Positions 48,160-60,471 of a stretch of 64,000 nt of DNA are shown here, piece by piece; the first letter of the stretch is position 1, and each line of letters opens with the position of its first letter. The notes beneath the pieces were generated by a model that did not search any database, had not been told where the DNA came from, and saw only the letters and a program-made list of their open reading frames with translations. The stretch covers positions 14,656,699 through 14,720,698 of the forward strand of contig CM057133.1 of NCBI GenBank assembly GCA_029964075.1, written 5' to 3'. The translations under genes were made by a program, and so were the position numbers. The DNA comes from Patiria pectinifera (Eukaryota; Echinodermata; Asteroidea; Valvatida; Asterinidae).

Positions 48160-48858
48160 CAGCCCGATAGTCCGAAGGTTCGATAAGCCGAAGGTTCTTT
48201 TTTTCTGAAGATTCGATAGTCCGAATGCACAAAATCCCCATAAGAGGGGGTTCGTTAGTCCGAAAATGAAATTAGGTTCGTTAATCCGAACATTTGAAGC
48301 AATAGTCCAAAGGTTCATTAGTCCGAAGGTTCGGTGCGGTCCGAATTTATAGAATAAGGTTAATTAGTAGTCCGAAGGTTCAATAGTCTGAAACGAAACT
48401 ATGTTCACTTGTCCGAAGGTTCATTATTCCGAATTGAAAATAAGGTCCGATAGTCCGAATCGACAATAAGGTCCTATTGTCAATTCGGACTATCGAACCT
48501 TATTGTCCATTCGGACTATCGATTCTTAATGAGCCATTCGGACTATTGCACCATCGGACTATCGAACCTTCGGACTATCGAACCTTCGGACTATCGAACC
48601 TTCGGACTAACGAACCTTCGGACTAATGACCCTTCGGACTAAAGAACCTTCGGACTACCGAACCTTCGGACTAACGAACCTTCGGACTAATGACCCTTCG
48701 GACTAAAGAACCTTCGGACTATCGAACCTTCGGACTATTGAACCTTCGGACTAACGAACCTTCGATCTAATGAACCTTCGGACTAACGAACCTTCGGACT
48801 AATGACCCTTCGGACTAAAGAACCTTTCGGACTATCGAACCTTCGGACTATCGGGCTG
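48160..48858. repeat. Inverted tandem arrays of 'ccttcggactaNNgaa' with 22-bp ends
   Basis: Left half (48160-48475) carries scattered 'tagtccgaaggttc' units. Right half (48485-48858) has about 20 tandem 16-bp units in opposite orientation. Outer ends 'cagcccgatagtccgaagg' and 'ccttcggactatcgggctg' are exact complements. In the right half the last variable bases cycle as tcgaa, acgaa, atgac, aagaa, giving a 64-bp higher-order repeat seen three times. No coding frame. Confidence 0.9.
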
Positions 48859-48872
48859 TAACCGTCTTTTCA

Positions 48873-49045
48873 GCCATGTGGCTTATAACACAGTGGGCCG
48901 GATCTTAGGCCATTCATTGGCGTTATGGGGTATGATCCTGTACGATAGAACCGCCCGGCTCACAATGAAGAGTCAGTCAGTCAGTCGGTCGGTAAGATAG
49001 GGACCAGGAGGACACTATAGGCTGTTCCTTCGGGACCAGCAAAAA
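48873..49045 (+). repeat. Dispersed repeat family C, copy 2
   Basis: 'gtggcttataacacagtggg', 'ccattcattggcgttatggg', 'cagtcagtcagtcgg', 'gaggacactataggctgttc' and 'gggaccagcaaaaataa'. It starts 15 bp after the 48160-48858 array. Confidence 0.75.
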
Positions 49046-49591
49046 TAAAGTTTATAAATCTCAAAAGATAAGACATCAACCGCAATTAAATACAGCACTA
49101 ATTATACAATTTGGCCTGATTATTCTCCACAATAAAATTGTTGCATGAATCGAGGCAGCTTTTTATTAACAGAACTTGGCTTTTAATTTACATAAATTGT
49201 ATCATAATAGCTGAGTTTACATTATTTGAGGAATCGGGAAACCTCTTTCTCGCTTGGTCTCGTATAACCTACTGCGAGATCGACTTATCAGTCTGTAGCT
49301 AACATAGAGAGTTTATCCAGGTCATTCGCTGCGCACGTGCACCATCATATGTGCGAAGACACGCTCACTAATTAGCGTCCCGAGAGCCATACTATAGTAC
49401 GCGAAACATAAGACGACCAGACAAGCAATTTCCGTAGCAGTTCCTCGAGGATTTATAGTCCAACCCGTATCTAACTGATGTGGCTTCAAAAGGACACCAG
49501 ATGTTGGAAAGGTTCGCGTGCATCTTCAAAACCAACAGGACAAGGCCGGCCTACTGAATGCACAAATTCAGATTCAGTGAATGGAAGTCTT

Positions 49592-49790
49592 TTATGCATG
49601 TGGCTTACACAATGGGATGGGTTTAGCTCATTTACTGACGTTGTATAATGGTTATTCCTATTTCAAACTTTTGGGGCAAGGTGAGAGTTAGGCCAGTCTT
49701 ACTCATAAGTGACAGTCGGGGAGTAAGTCAGTCAGTCAGGGAGGTACAAAGAGGACTGTTGGCTGGTAACAGCAAAATAGCCATTGCTTA
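49592..49790 (+). repeat. Dispersed repeat family C, copy 3
   Basis: 'gtggcttacacaatgggatg', 'ggtttagctcatttactgac', 'gtcagtcagtcagggagg', 'gaggactgttggctgg' and 'aacagcaaaatagccat' in the family order. Confidence 0.75.
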
Positions 49791-50324
49791 AAAGTTCACT
49801 TTTCTTCTTCATCGGGCGATGGACATTTTCGTGACTTTGGTGGGAGTGTTTTTCGCAGCGAGCTCATTATTTTTTTAAACAAATCTGTGGCTAAACAACA
49901 CAACATTTTTGGGGGAAGATCAACTCGTAGAGTAGAGAGTTTAGTGAGTGTCTCTTGTTGACACCCCCCTTTAATTAGGTAGTAGAAGGAAATTCATTAA
50001 ATGGAATTTGCCGTCAGCAATGCGCAGACATAACCCTAAACTATTCGCCATACCAACGCGCATAATGTGCGCAGAAAGGGTAGAGCGTTCTCTTTATTTT
50101 GCACACTTATTTCCAGACACCGGATGAAACGGTTATAGCATTTCTTATACGATTAATCGTCGAGGCGGAGGTAACAAGGGATCATTTTAACGTCTTCCTT
50201 CTTAAGTTACGATTCAGGGTTAAAGAAGAGCCCCTTCTGTTGATTACAATTTCTGCACAAACATAGGAGGCAAAACATTATATGACTCATGTCCACGTAA
50301 TATGGCGCACCTACTCGGTTACAT

Positions 50325-50465
50325 CTCTATAATCCGACGTTCCATTGGTCCGAGTTCCACTGGTTCAGGTTGATTGACCCTAACCCTAATCATCTAACCC
50401 TAACCCTAAGGATTTTTGGGAAGATATGTATTGGGGAACATAGGTATTGGGGGAAATCGGGCAGA
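50325..50465 (+). repeat. Element with 'tccgacgt' words and telomere-like repeats, copy 1
   Basis: 'atctctataatccgacgt', 'ccattggtccgag', then 'accctaaccctaa' twice (50377-50410), then 'ttggggaacataggtattgg'. The same modules recur at 51690-51900. The telomere-like hexamers are in CCCTAA orientation here. Confidence 0.7.
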
Positions 50466-50514
50466 CCCCATTGAAAAGCAGCATGAATTTTGCAACGGTA
50501 TTACAGTTCGCAGC

Positions 50515-50650
50515 AAAGTCGATTTTAAATATGGGGTTGGCGGTAGAACCATAGTCAGATCTCATTTGTGACTTTGTGTGGTTCCGAACAGAACCAGTTT
50601 GGTAACCCGACGTTTCGAACAGTGTAGTCTGTACGTCTTCAGGATACAAT
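50515..50650. repeat. Foldback family fragment with hammerhead-like core
   Basis: Arm 'ggcggtagaaccat', 'tctcatttgtgac' and 'gtgtggttccgaacagaacc'. Core at 50609-50642, minus strand: CTGAAGA, a hairpin (GTACAG/CTGTTC with one mismatch), then GAAAC. The second arm is not recognisable, so it is truncated. Confidence 0.65.
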
Positions 50651-51689
50651 ACGTAATCTATTTTGTGTGATGGAATTTTGCATCGGGAAGATGTAGGCCT
50701 ACATGAACTTCATTTATTGATAGGTCAATAGTTCAAGGGAGAGTCATGTTGGAGTTGTTGATATGAAAGAAAATTTCAAACTACCGCTCCTATTGTTTGA
50801 TTGTTCAGGGGTAAGCCTCAATCTTGTTTGTCAAATATGTTGGTATTGTTACGCGACCAACCGAACGTAAAAAGTACTGGTGCCCAAGCAAGTTGAATGA
50901 GCGTAATGGCCCATTGAAGCGATTATAATGTCACTGTGTGCGCTGTAATGACAGTGCATTCTTGCGGGCAAAAAGTAATAACAAGACCATAGAAAAACTG
51001 CACAAAAGGTAAAACGGGTAGAAACGCAGGGAAAGTCCCAACGTACATATGGAATATGATGACGTGATGTGGTTTTTTTTATAGATCGATGATTCATACA
51101 TGTAGTTCAATGGTGGATTGTACCTGGTTTATAAAGCGGAACCAAAATGGATACTTCCTGGGTTTTTTTGTCAAGAGTTTCAAAACAGGAATTACCCCTT
51201 CTGTTATTCTAAAATCACGGAGCAAAAAAAAGGTAATAGGTAACACTTGTGAACCAGTTTAAGAGGAAGTAGTGAATACTTTAAGTGCAGTTCCTCTTTT
51301 TTTGGTCAGGGTTTCGATGATATTTGATATGTTTCACACAGTACAAAATATGAAATTAATAGGTGACACATTCTTAAAACTACCTGTATAGTGTTATGCT
51401 GATTGTGAAGATACAAATGTGTTAATTATTGAGCTTGAACACTCAGATCGTTTGGTTTGGTGAAATGAATTACCAAACTTTAACGTGAACGTGAAATGCA
51501 TTCGGTTTGATCTTAGCTGTGGTTGAGTTTAAACCATCCATCTTTAGCATATACTCTCTACTGAAGCGAATAATATAATCGTCAAATAATACAAAATTAC
51601 CATGAGAACATGATTCTCTCCACGAAACAATGTTAAACTTCGATACGGACACCGTTTATTCAGTGGTTAAAATACACAGGTTGAGTAGG

Positions 51690-51900
51690 TGGGGACGTCT
51701 CTATAGTCCGACGTCCCATCCCATAGGTCCGACGGCCCATTGGTCTATACGGCCCATTGGTCTATACGTCTCATTGGTCGGACGTCACATTGGTCCGACG
51801 TCACATTGGTCCGACGTCACATTGGTCCGGCGATTAGTGTAAGGGTTAGGGTTGGGGAACATAGGTATAGGGGAACATAGGTATTGGGGAACATATATGC
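51690..51900 (+). repeat. Element with 17-bp 'cattggtccgacgtcac' array, copy 2
   Basis: 'gtctctatagtccgacgtcc', then about seven units of 'cattggtccgacgtca' (51715-51832). Next comes 'agggttagggtt' and three 'ggggaacataggta' units. It is homologous to 50325-50465, but the telomere-like hexamers are in TTAGGG orientation. Confidence 0.75.
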
Positions 51901-52544
51901 ACCCGTTTTCAATCAGGATGTTCAAAATATTGAAAATAATCAAAGAAGAGAATTTAATATGCATCGACGCAAAAACTCTTTCTACAACGTTCTTAATAAA
52001 AACATGTTCTTAATTTCACATTAACTTAAAGACGTTTTGGCTTGGATCAGTTACAATTCGAAATAGTTACAGAAACAGATTCTGTCTGATGTCCTGTATT
52101 CACTCATTCTGCCTTTCAAGGCCGGTTCATAGCGAAGTAAGCGCCAAGAAAATTCGCTGCGAAATTCGCCGGAGTTGAAATGTGTTCATTCAACTTTGGG
52201 AATTCGTTGCCCGAAAACGTGCCGTGACGTCTAAAAATTCCCGTTCGCGTTCGCTTTTCGCGCTGAGGATGAACCGGCCTTATTACAACAGCTGGCGAAG
52301 AAATCACAAAAGAGTAATATCCAACACAATGTGACACATCGCAAAAGTGCAAAGGCTCTCCAGTTATATCAGAGAAGATCAATTTCTAGTCAAACACCAT
52401 TTGAACTGGAACAATTTCCTTTTAGAAATCCTTTTGAAACAATATCTGCCAATGACGGGCAAGCAGCTGGCACATAAATCACAAAACAGGGCATCCAAAA
52501 TAGCATCGGTTATCGCAAAAGTACCAGAGAGGAAAAACAATTAT

Positions 52545-54068
52545 AACTAGAAATGTGTTTGTGGACAAACACGGAGCTGTTTCGACCGTTTTATTAATGA
52601 CTGCCGTAAAGGAGTTTCATCCAGGACGAATGAACATGTACATGCGTATTCTATACAAAAAGTGTCTATGCTATGTAAAAAAAACCACATTTTTTTCATG
52701 ACGTCATGATGACGGCACACATTTTTGAAATTTTCTGTATCTATCTACGACCTAACAAACCTTTTGCAAAAAAGAATTTCAAATTTACCACGTTCCATTG
52801 ATGAAATATGAGTAAAAGGTCCAAAAATTGAATAATTCATATAAAACACATGATGACATCATCGTCACGTCACTGCAATTTTTGACTATGCATGAACATA
52901 AAATCTGTCAAAGTTAGCCGGAAATCGGCTAAAACGGTCACTGTGGACAGGATTTGACCTCAGCAACACGTGCGCTGCACGCGGGCTGACTGACATACGA
53001 TATGTACAATGTACGTGCATGTACATGTACATGTAAAAGTACATACACTTCCTGTGCATGTTTTAAAGCAGAGTTATTGTCAACCTGAAGTTTTAAGCGT
53101 GCGCAGAGCATGTCCGAGTTTGCTTATTGCCTCGAAGCTTTGAAATATTTTAGACCTACCCTTAAATAAACAATTAAAGTAAAAACTAATATAAAAACTG
53201 CCATGGTTGATTTTTCAGGAATTTTCTTAGGAAAAAGGGTCTTTTATTATAACTTCCGGTCTGATGACGTCATAAGCCTTAAACTTCGCACACGTCTTAA
53301 GTGGGTCAAGGTCATCATATACACCAATATTTAGGCGATTCCGACAAACTTCGCCACAGACATCTATTCAAAATACATTTTTGAAAATTTTCAACCTGTC
53401 GCTAGAGGGCGCTCGAAGATTGCATGACGTCATCGGTAGATGATTTAAAGAATACTATTAGCCAAAGACTAACACCGTTAAAAGCAAGTTCATATCTATT
53501 ACCACTTTTAAATAATAAGCCACTTCCGGTTTTGGCCTTTTTCGACCGGAAGCAAGGGTCACGTGATTTCACGCACACTGAATGAAATAAAGACCTCAAC
53601 CTACTCTACCACTTGCCGGCAACAGAATGCTGCGGACGCGTACGGTTGATTTCTTATGCATTTTTAAATATTAAAAATGTCACAATTTAATTGCCTATAA
53701 ATAAACACCGGATGACGTCATCATGACATCATCATTACACAATGTTGTTTGAATTAGGGTCATTGCTTGGACAAAGATTGGTGTAAATGAATTACTGGCA
53801 AAGTGTCGAAAATGCCCTCTGAAAATTGACATTTTTTTTTAAATTTCTGTGTACAAAGTCTATGGGAAAAATTAAATATTCAAAATTCTATAATAAATCA
53901 AGTGATGACGTCAGCATGACGAAAAGTTTCGGCATACATCTTCAGATGATAGTTTAACTGTGTGCCAGGTTTGAAGTCGATCAGATTTGAAACAAGGCAA
54001 AAAGTGACTTGTAGAACGAAAACACGTGTTATCCTATGGGAAAAAAAGTGGAAAAAAAAAAAAAGAGA
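52545..54068 (+). repeat. Long tandem repeat unit, copy 1 (about 1.5 kb)
   Basis: Begins 'aactagaaat', then a hairpin (gtgtttgt/acaaacac, 52555-52572) and 'ggagctgttt'. From about 52890 it matches copy 2 base for base in long runs at an offset of 1339 bp ('aacataaaatctgtcaaag', 'cgctagagggcgctcgaaga'). It is rich in TGACGTCA. It ends in a purine-rich stretch. No coding frame. Confidence 0.88.
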
Positions 54069-55430
54069 AACTAGAAATTGTGGTTGTGAACAACCACAGA
54101 GCTGTTCCCAATATTGATTATCTGTTGGACCCATAGACATATAAGTAGAGATCTATGTCTGTTTGCAACAGAAGATAGGGCTTTCCGCATAATGATTTGT
54201 TTTTAACAACGTCCCTGACTATCAGTATGCATGAACATAAAATCTGTCAAAGTTAGCCGGAAATCGGCTAAAACGGTCACTGTGGACAGGATTTGACCTC
54301 AGCAACACGTGCGCTGCTCGCGGGCTGACTGACATACGATATGTACAACGTACGTGCATGTACATGTACATTGTGGACGTCCTGTGTATGTTTCAAAGCA
54401 GAGGTATTGTCAACCTGAAGTTTTAAGCGTGCGCAGGGCATGTCCGAGTTTGCTGATTGCCTCAGAGCTTTCAAATGTTTTAGACCTACCCTTTAATAGA
54501 CAATTAAAGTAAAAACTAATATAAAAACTGACATGGTTGATTTTTCAGGAATTTTCTAAGGAAAAAGGGTCTTTTCATTATAACTTCCGGTCTGATGACG
54601 TCATACACCTTAAACTTCGCACACGTCTTAAGTGGGTCAAGGTCATTATATACACCAATATTTAGACGATTCCGACAAACTTCGCCACAGACATCTATTC
54701 AAAATACATTTTTGAAAATTTTCAACCTGTCGCTAGAGGGCGCTCGAAGATTGCATGACGTCATCGGTAGATGATTTGAAGAATACTATCAGCCAAGAGA
54801 CTAACACCGTTGAAAGCAAGTTCATATCTATTACCACTTTCAAATAATAAGCCACTTCCGGTTTTGGCCTTTTTCGACCGGAAGCAAGGGTCACGTGATT
54901 TCACGCACACTGAATGAAATAAAGACCTCAACCTACTCTACCACTTGCCGGCAACAGAATGCTGCGGACGCGTACGGTTGATTTCTTATGCATTTTTTAA
55001 TATTAAAAGTGTTACTATTCAATTGCCTATAAATAAACACCGGATGACGTCATCATGACGTCATCATTACACAATGTTGTTTGAGTAAGGGTCTTTGCTT
55101 GGACAAAGATTGGTGTAAATGAATTACTAGCAAAGAGTCGAAAATGCCCTCTAAAAATTGACATTTAAAAAAAAAATTCTGTGTACAAAGTCTATGGGAA
55201 AAATTAAATATTCAAAATTCTATAATAAATCACGTGATGACGTCAGCATGACGAAAAGTTTCGGCATACATCCTCAGATGATGGTTAATAACTATGCTGA
55301 GTTTAAAGTTGATCGGATTTAAAATAATTGCCAAAGTGGCTTGTAGAATAAAAACGTGTACAAAACCTATGGGGAAAAGTGGAAAAAGAAAAAAAAAGAA
55401 AAAAAAGGAAAAAAAAAAACTTTAACGAAA
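54069..55430 (+). repeat. Long tandem repeat unit, copy 2
   Basis: Begins 'aactagaaat', then a hairpin (tgtggttg/caaccaca, 54079-54098) and 'gagctgttcccaa'. The first 160 bp differ from copy 1; the rest matches closely. It ends in an A/G-rich stretch (55380-55420) that leads into the hairpin series. Confidence 0.88.
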
Positions 55431-55435
55431 ACAAG

Positions 55436-55583
55436 AGCTGTTCCCAATTGAAATTGGGAACAGCTAAAAAAGGAAAAAAAAAAACTTTAACGAAAACAAG
55501 AGCTGTTCCCAATTGAAATTGGGAACAGCTAAAAAAAAAATAACAGAAACAAGAGCTGTTTCGGTGTGTACACCGAAACAGCT
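55436..55583. repeat. Three 30-bp hairpins with constant outer stem
   Basis: 55436-55465, 55501-55530 and 55554-55583. All start 'agctgtt' and end 'aacagct'. The inner stem is 'cccaatt' in the first two and 'tcggtgt' in the third, each perfectly paired. Each is preceded by 'acaag'. The same 'agctgtt' follows the hairpins that open the two long units upstream. Confidence 0.9.
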
Positions 55584-55599
55584 AATTAAAGGAATACGA

Positions 55600-55840
55600 T
55601 TGTGGAGCGTGGAGCGCTGTGGCTCAACTGTGTTCGACTCACGTGCTGTGGTAATAGGATTCGAACCCTGACAGGGAACATGGTGCTTGTGTTCTTGGGC
55701 AAGACACTTTACTACGATAGACCTAAGAAATAATGACGTCACGCTTTGTTCAAAATACACTTTACTATGGGAGCCAGGAGAAGGATCGAGTACTTGTGCA
55801 CGGAACCCATAAAGCGCTATACAGGCACCACGTTATTATA
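55600..55840 (+). repeat. tRNA-derived SINE family A, diverged copy
   Basis: 'agcgctgtggctcaactg' (A-box region), 'ggattcgaaccctgacaggg' (B box), 'ttgggcaagacactttac' and 'aaagcgctatacaggcacc' match the parts of 15802-16184 in order. Confidence 0.75.
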
Positions 55841-55899
55841 TCACAGAAAAGTAAGGTAGCACTTAGAAATACAAGAATAAAAACGTTTATTCTTGTCAG

Positions 55900-58800
55900 T
55901 CATTTCAAGTGCTAGTTTTCCATGTGTTTCTCTGCCTGACTAACACGGCTTCCCATCACTTAATATCAAAGGAAGGATTCCCAGCATTCGAATGAAGTTG
56001 TCACAGAATGATTAAAGAATTTTAACCTTCAGTATTTTCATCCGTGTTTAGCACACAAACAAATAGGCGCACATCAACATATTGTTTGTATACGTTTGCT
56101 AAAAATAAAAAAAGCGCATTGGGCCGAAGTGGCATCTTTCAACGTTATCGAGCTTGTATGGAAATTCAATCGGAGATATTAAAAATAGAAAATTGATTTA
56201 TACCACCGTTGACTCTCCACCGCATGTTTGCTGACAGGTACTTATGTTCCGTATCGATGATATGTGTTGTGTGTCATTCGTTTGGTTGTATAATGCTGTG
56301 CCGAATATACTGAATTTTCGTTCATTCTATATCATCTATCACCGAATATCCGAGTAATACTTTTCCAATTCGAATATATTCGAAAAATGAATGAGAGCGT
56401 TCTCGGGAAGATGAAGGAAAACGTCCGTGTTGCTATTTAAATCGTGTAATTTGCGTGGTCTTATTGCTTGCAAATGCTACGTTGTGGTCAAGTCACCTTT
56501 CACGCATGACTCAGAGCTTCTGTAGGAAATCGTTAGCTCTAATTGCATCTTTAAAATCTTTCAATGTCAGCTTATCATCAGCTTCCTTACAAAAAAAAAG
56601 AAGTATATCGACTTACACAATCAAAATAATAATCGATCGAATCCGAAATTGAATTAGGGGCCATTCAGAATTTTCATTGTTTTAAAATTTCGACTATTTT
56701 TCCAAATTGTTGGTGGATGGGTCAAGCTAAATAATTGAAAATCGAAATTCACTTTTCATGGAAAAATGAGAGAGAAAAAAAGAAGATCTTTTGACTTTTG
56801 ATTGTTGTCGAAAAGTTGCAAAGAGACAGCTTTTGCCTACGCCCGGCACTCAGCAGCAACGGATTTTTTTTCCCGAAAGGACACGCAACCCGCACAGGCC
56901 CGCCAGTGGGATGCAATGATGTACATGCAAGTGCATGTACATGTACATGTTCATGTTTTGTGTTTTAATACTGCGTAACAAATCAGTTTTTTTATTAATC
57001 GAAATTAGGGGTGGGTGGGTGGGTCAAAATAATTTGGAAAAAAAGTCGAAATTTTAAAACATTGAAAATTCTGAGTGGCCCCTCACTGAATAATACATTA
57101 TTCGAAAATGAACAGCACCGTTGTTCCGAACTTAATAATCATAATTCGCTCTTTCACACTTTCGCCATGGGCATGCAGAGCCTCGATCTGACAACTTTAC
57201 ACAGTTAATATAGCCGGTTCAGTGATTCCCGTGTCGGGATTCAGATCATCACTGAACCGGCTATTTTTATTGTGTCACTGAGCTACCAGATCGAGGCTGT
57301 GCATGCCCAATGGCGGAGTGTGAAAAGAGCGAATACTACTCGAGCAGATTCGTGTACGTTCGCGTGTACAGTAAAATCCACATCGGCTGCGCATTTGATG
57401 TGGGGAATTCAAGTAGGCCTACGCCATAAAATGCGAAACGGGTGCCTTGCTTGTTGCCATAACACGAATTCTCAGGTTTTATTTGTTTTCGCGGACTACT
57501 TTCAATGTCTATGACTGGTCTGTCATTCAAGCTTGGTCAAGACACGAATCGGATCGAGTTGTTTGAACTGTGCCGCAGCAGAGTTGAAAACATTTCCCCA
57601 AAGCAAAATGAGCATGTACCGCTATGTACGTCATGGATATAAAGCCGGCTAATATTTGAGTTACACATTCGCAGCTGTGATCTGGAGCCTTTTTTTTTGC
57701 GGTTGGCAGTAGGGAAAACTAACGCTGTCTTATCTCCAAACAGTGAAACAATTGAGGTGAAAAACTCACTCTAATATTTTTGATGGGGTACTTTGAAAAC
57801 GACTCACTAGTCCGGTGGAAACTCGAGTGAACACGCCATCTACGCGATAGCATTCTAAATTGTATTTTCCCTACGTTTTTTTTGGTCCCGAGAATTTTCA
57901 CTCGAAAAAGAGTGAAATTTTAATCTTTGGACTTAAGACAGTGTCCGACTTTACTGTACACAAACTCTATGAAATGGCCCTTAATACGCGTACCCATCTA
58001 CCCAGACCTATACATATAAATTGACACTGACTGCGAGCATGACTTGGTCAAGTCTAGTCCCATTCAGTGTCGCCGCCGAGTCCACACTTGGCGTCCATTC
58101 TTCTGCGTAATGATTAAATAATGGCACTATTACACAGCACTGTCGGCCCTAATGCGTGATAAAATGTCCCAGTAGCTAGGTAAGACACATTTGATTGGAC
58201 TCGTGTATTTGTGAAGAGGGAATAGACTTACTGAAACGTTTTGAAGCTTCCTAACCATTGAAGCTTTTGAAATACAGCTGTTTCGTGGGTTGATGCTCCC
58301 ACCGAATGTCTTTATATGTGTGGCTGATTCCTATGTTCTTGTTCTGACATTTTCACCAAGTAACTTAAGAATTCGTCATAATATTGAGGACTCCAGAATA
58401 TACATTCCTACCAATCACCTGTTTGTTGACTTTTCCAAAGTGTTGCCAAATATGGGGCATCTCGTAACTATTATCAAGCTTTGATTTTCTCAGAAATGTG
58501 TCATTTAGTTTTTGAACATCAAGAAATCGCCCGGGGCTGGTCACGATACAATGTTTTCAGGCTACACTCTATTCCGGTAAGGCTCATTAAAGTAATCATG
58601 AGGGACACGCACACTGTCTCAAACGTTTCCAAACACACGACACGGACATTAACATACAAAAAAAGAAGAAGACATTATGGAACATTTATGAACATTTGGT
58701 AGGAAGGCGTGGTTCGTCAGTCGTGATCAACTTAATCCCTGGTAGCTTTCCAGGGACCCAATATTGCAAACATCATCTCAACACGATTGGTCTGGCATTT

Positions 58801-60460
58801 TCAAGCACCTCACGCTATCGTGCTGGTAGGTATTCAAACAAACAGGTCCCTCTACCCGTATATGTACGGACTCGTGCCAACCTTAAGCCTGTTGAAAAAA
58901 CACAAAGTCATTAAATCAATTGGCTGCGGCTGCCGATTGCTCGCCTGGATGAACCGGGGGAAATATCCCCAAATCACCCGGGGTAATTACAAGCAATGGC
59001 CCGGTGCTGTAGTCCTTCACTCTCCCGTCACGCTAGATGCTCGCCGTTGGCCTCACGGTCAACACGGCTGGAATAGTTCATTCATCCCGAGTTTTGATTA
59101 GCCTACCGTCATTAGAAGAATGTTTTAGTATCGTATGAAAGAAAATGGCTGTCTCATCCCCACAGCAACATGGGCCTAATTCAAGGCAATATAAACATAC
59201 TTAATTTAGTAATGGCGGCGGATAAATAAGCCCAAGGCAAAATGATATCCGGTTGGGGAAGAGCCGTGTCCCTTCTGTTTTCCGATTCCCCTCATCTATA
59301 GTCTGATGAGTCATGAGTCCGGATTAATCTTGATGAGATTGTTATCTCGAGTTCGATAAAGCAAACCCATCAAAACTCAGGGTAAAATTGCCAAGCTATT
59401 GCTGATGTAATTCCAAGCATTACGACATTATCACTGAAACGCGGAAGCGTGGGTGGTCACTTTAAGCTTCCGTAATAAGGTCTTCAGACATGAGACCAAA
59501 TCTTGAAAATAAGACATGCAATCTTCACCCCAATCGATCCGAATAACATTTTAGGTTTCTAACCAGAAAATAAAACACTCACAAAACAGAAAGACAAACA
59601 GCATAATCAAATCAGTTGAAAGCTTTCTCTTGCATCCTCGTCTGTATACACATTGAAAAAAAAAACCAAACAATTTGACGGTTGTGAAATGAGACTATAC
59701 TTTAAAGTGTTCAAAGCCAATCTATGGTGTCTTTGATCTTCCATTATTTAGAAGAAAAAAAGGTTAAAGTGCTTTTGAGAAAGGGGTCTCGAAGAGCTTA
59801 CCAATTTTTCATGAAAATCAAAATGATGATATAATACGGCCCTTTTGCCTTACGATCTAAAAAACAACAACCCAATCTTATACCCTACAGCTATAAACTC
59901 ATTCACGTTATTACCAACTACGGTGTACAATCAAACAGAGATTCATAACGTCAGAAGTGTGTGTTAATGTATGCATGCACTAATGCATTATTAATCATGG
60001 GCTTGTGTGTGCCATGTTGTGTGCTCATGACTAAAAATGGAAATTCGATTAGATTTTTTTTCTGGGTGTCACACCCAAGAGCACAAATCAGCTACAACGG
60101 AACCTCTTCAAATTATTGCTAACGGCTGACAGAATAATAATTCACAACTCACTGTATCATGGTACATCTTTTCTTGGTGTGCATGTTTCACTCTATGCTT
60201 TTAATATGTGTGAACATAATAATGTAGTGTTGGTGCAGTGGGCCTTTAAAAAAACATGCATAGGCCTGTATGATTGCTTTCAAATGCGGCACAATGCCAT
60301 CGCGCTTCGTTTACACAAGCCTCCATTTTGAGCTCAAGGCTTACCTTATCAGATTGTGCGTTGAGATTTTCGTTCATAAGAATTACCAATGAAGTAATTT
60401 TTCTTGCAAAGATAATTTGTGGTTTGATTAATTTCGTGCATAAAATGTACGTACCCCTCT
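55900..60460. other. Region without a recognised gene
   Basis: Short open frames only, none resembling a known family and none with flanking splice signals I trust. One foldback element is listed separately. Confidence 0.5.
57142..57336. repeat. Foldback repeat with agccggttcagtgat inner stem
   Basis: Inner arms 'agccggttcagtgat' and complement flank 'tcccgtgtcggga'. Outer arms 'aattcgctctttcacact', 'gggcatgcagagcctcgatc' are matched in reverse by 'gatcgaggctgtgcatgccc' and 'gtgtgaaaagagcgaat'. Arms are about 85-90 bp with small differences. Non-autonomous inverted-repeat element; no target duplication identified. Confidence 0.8.
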
Positions 60461-60471
60461 AAGAGTGTCCC

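Larger units (their letters stand above)
45800..52540. other. Repeat-rich region without a recognised gene
   Basis: Upstream of the class B1 receptor. No exon on either strand resembles a known family. Palindromes, arrays and three copies of one dispersed repeat are listed separately. Confidence 0.55.

Noticed and set aside
48485-48858. CRISPR array
   Set aside because: 16-bp units are contiguous, with no unique spacers, in a spliceosomal-intron genome. It is a minisatellite.
50377-50410. Chromosome end
   Set aside because: Only a few CCCTAA units, with unique sequence continuing on both sides and an inverted counterpart at 51842. Interstitial motif only.
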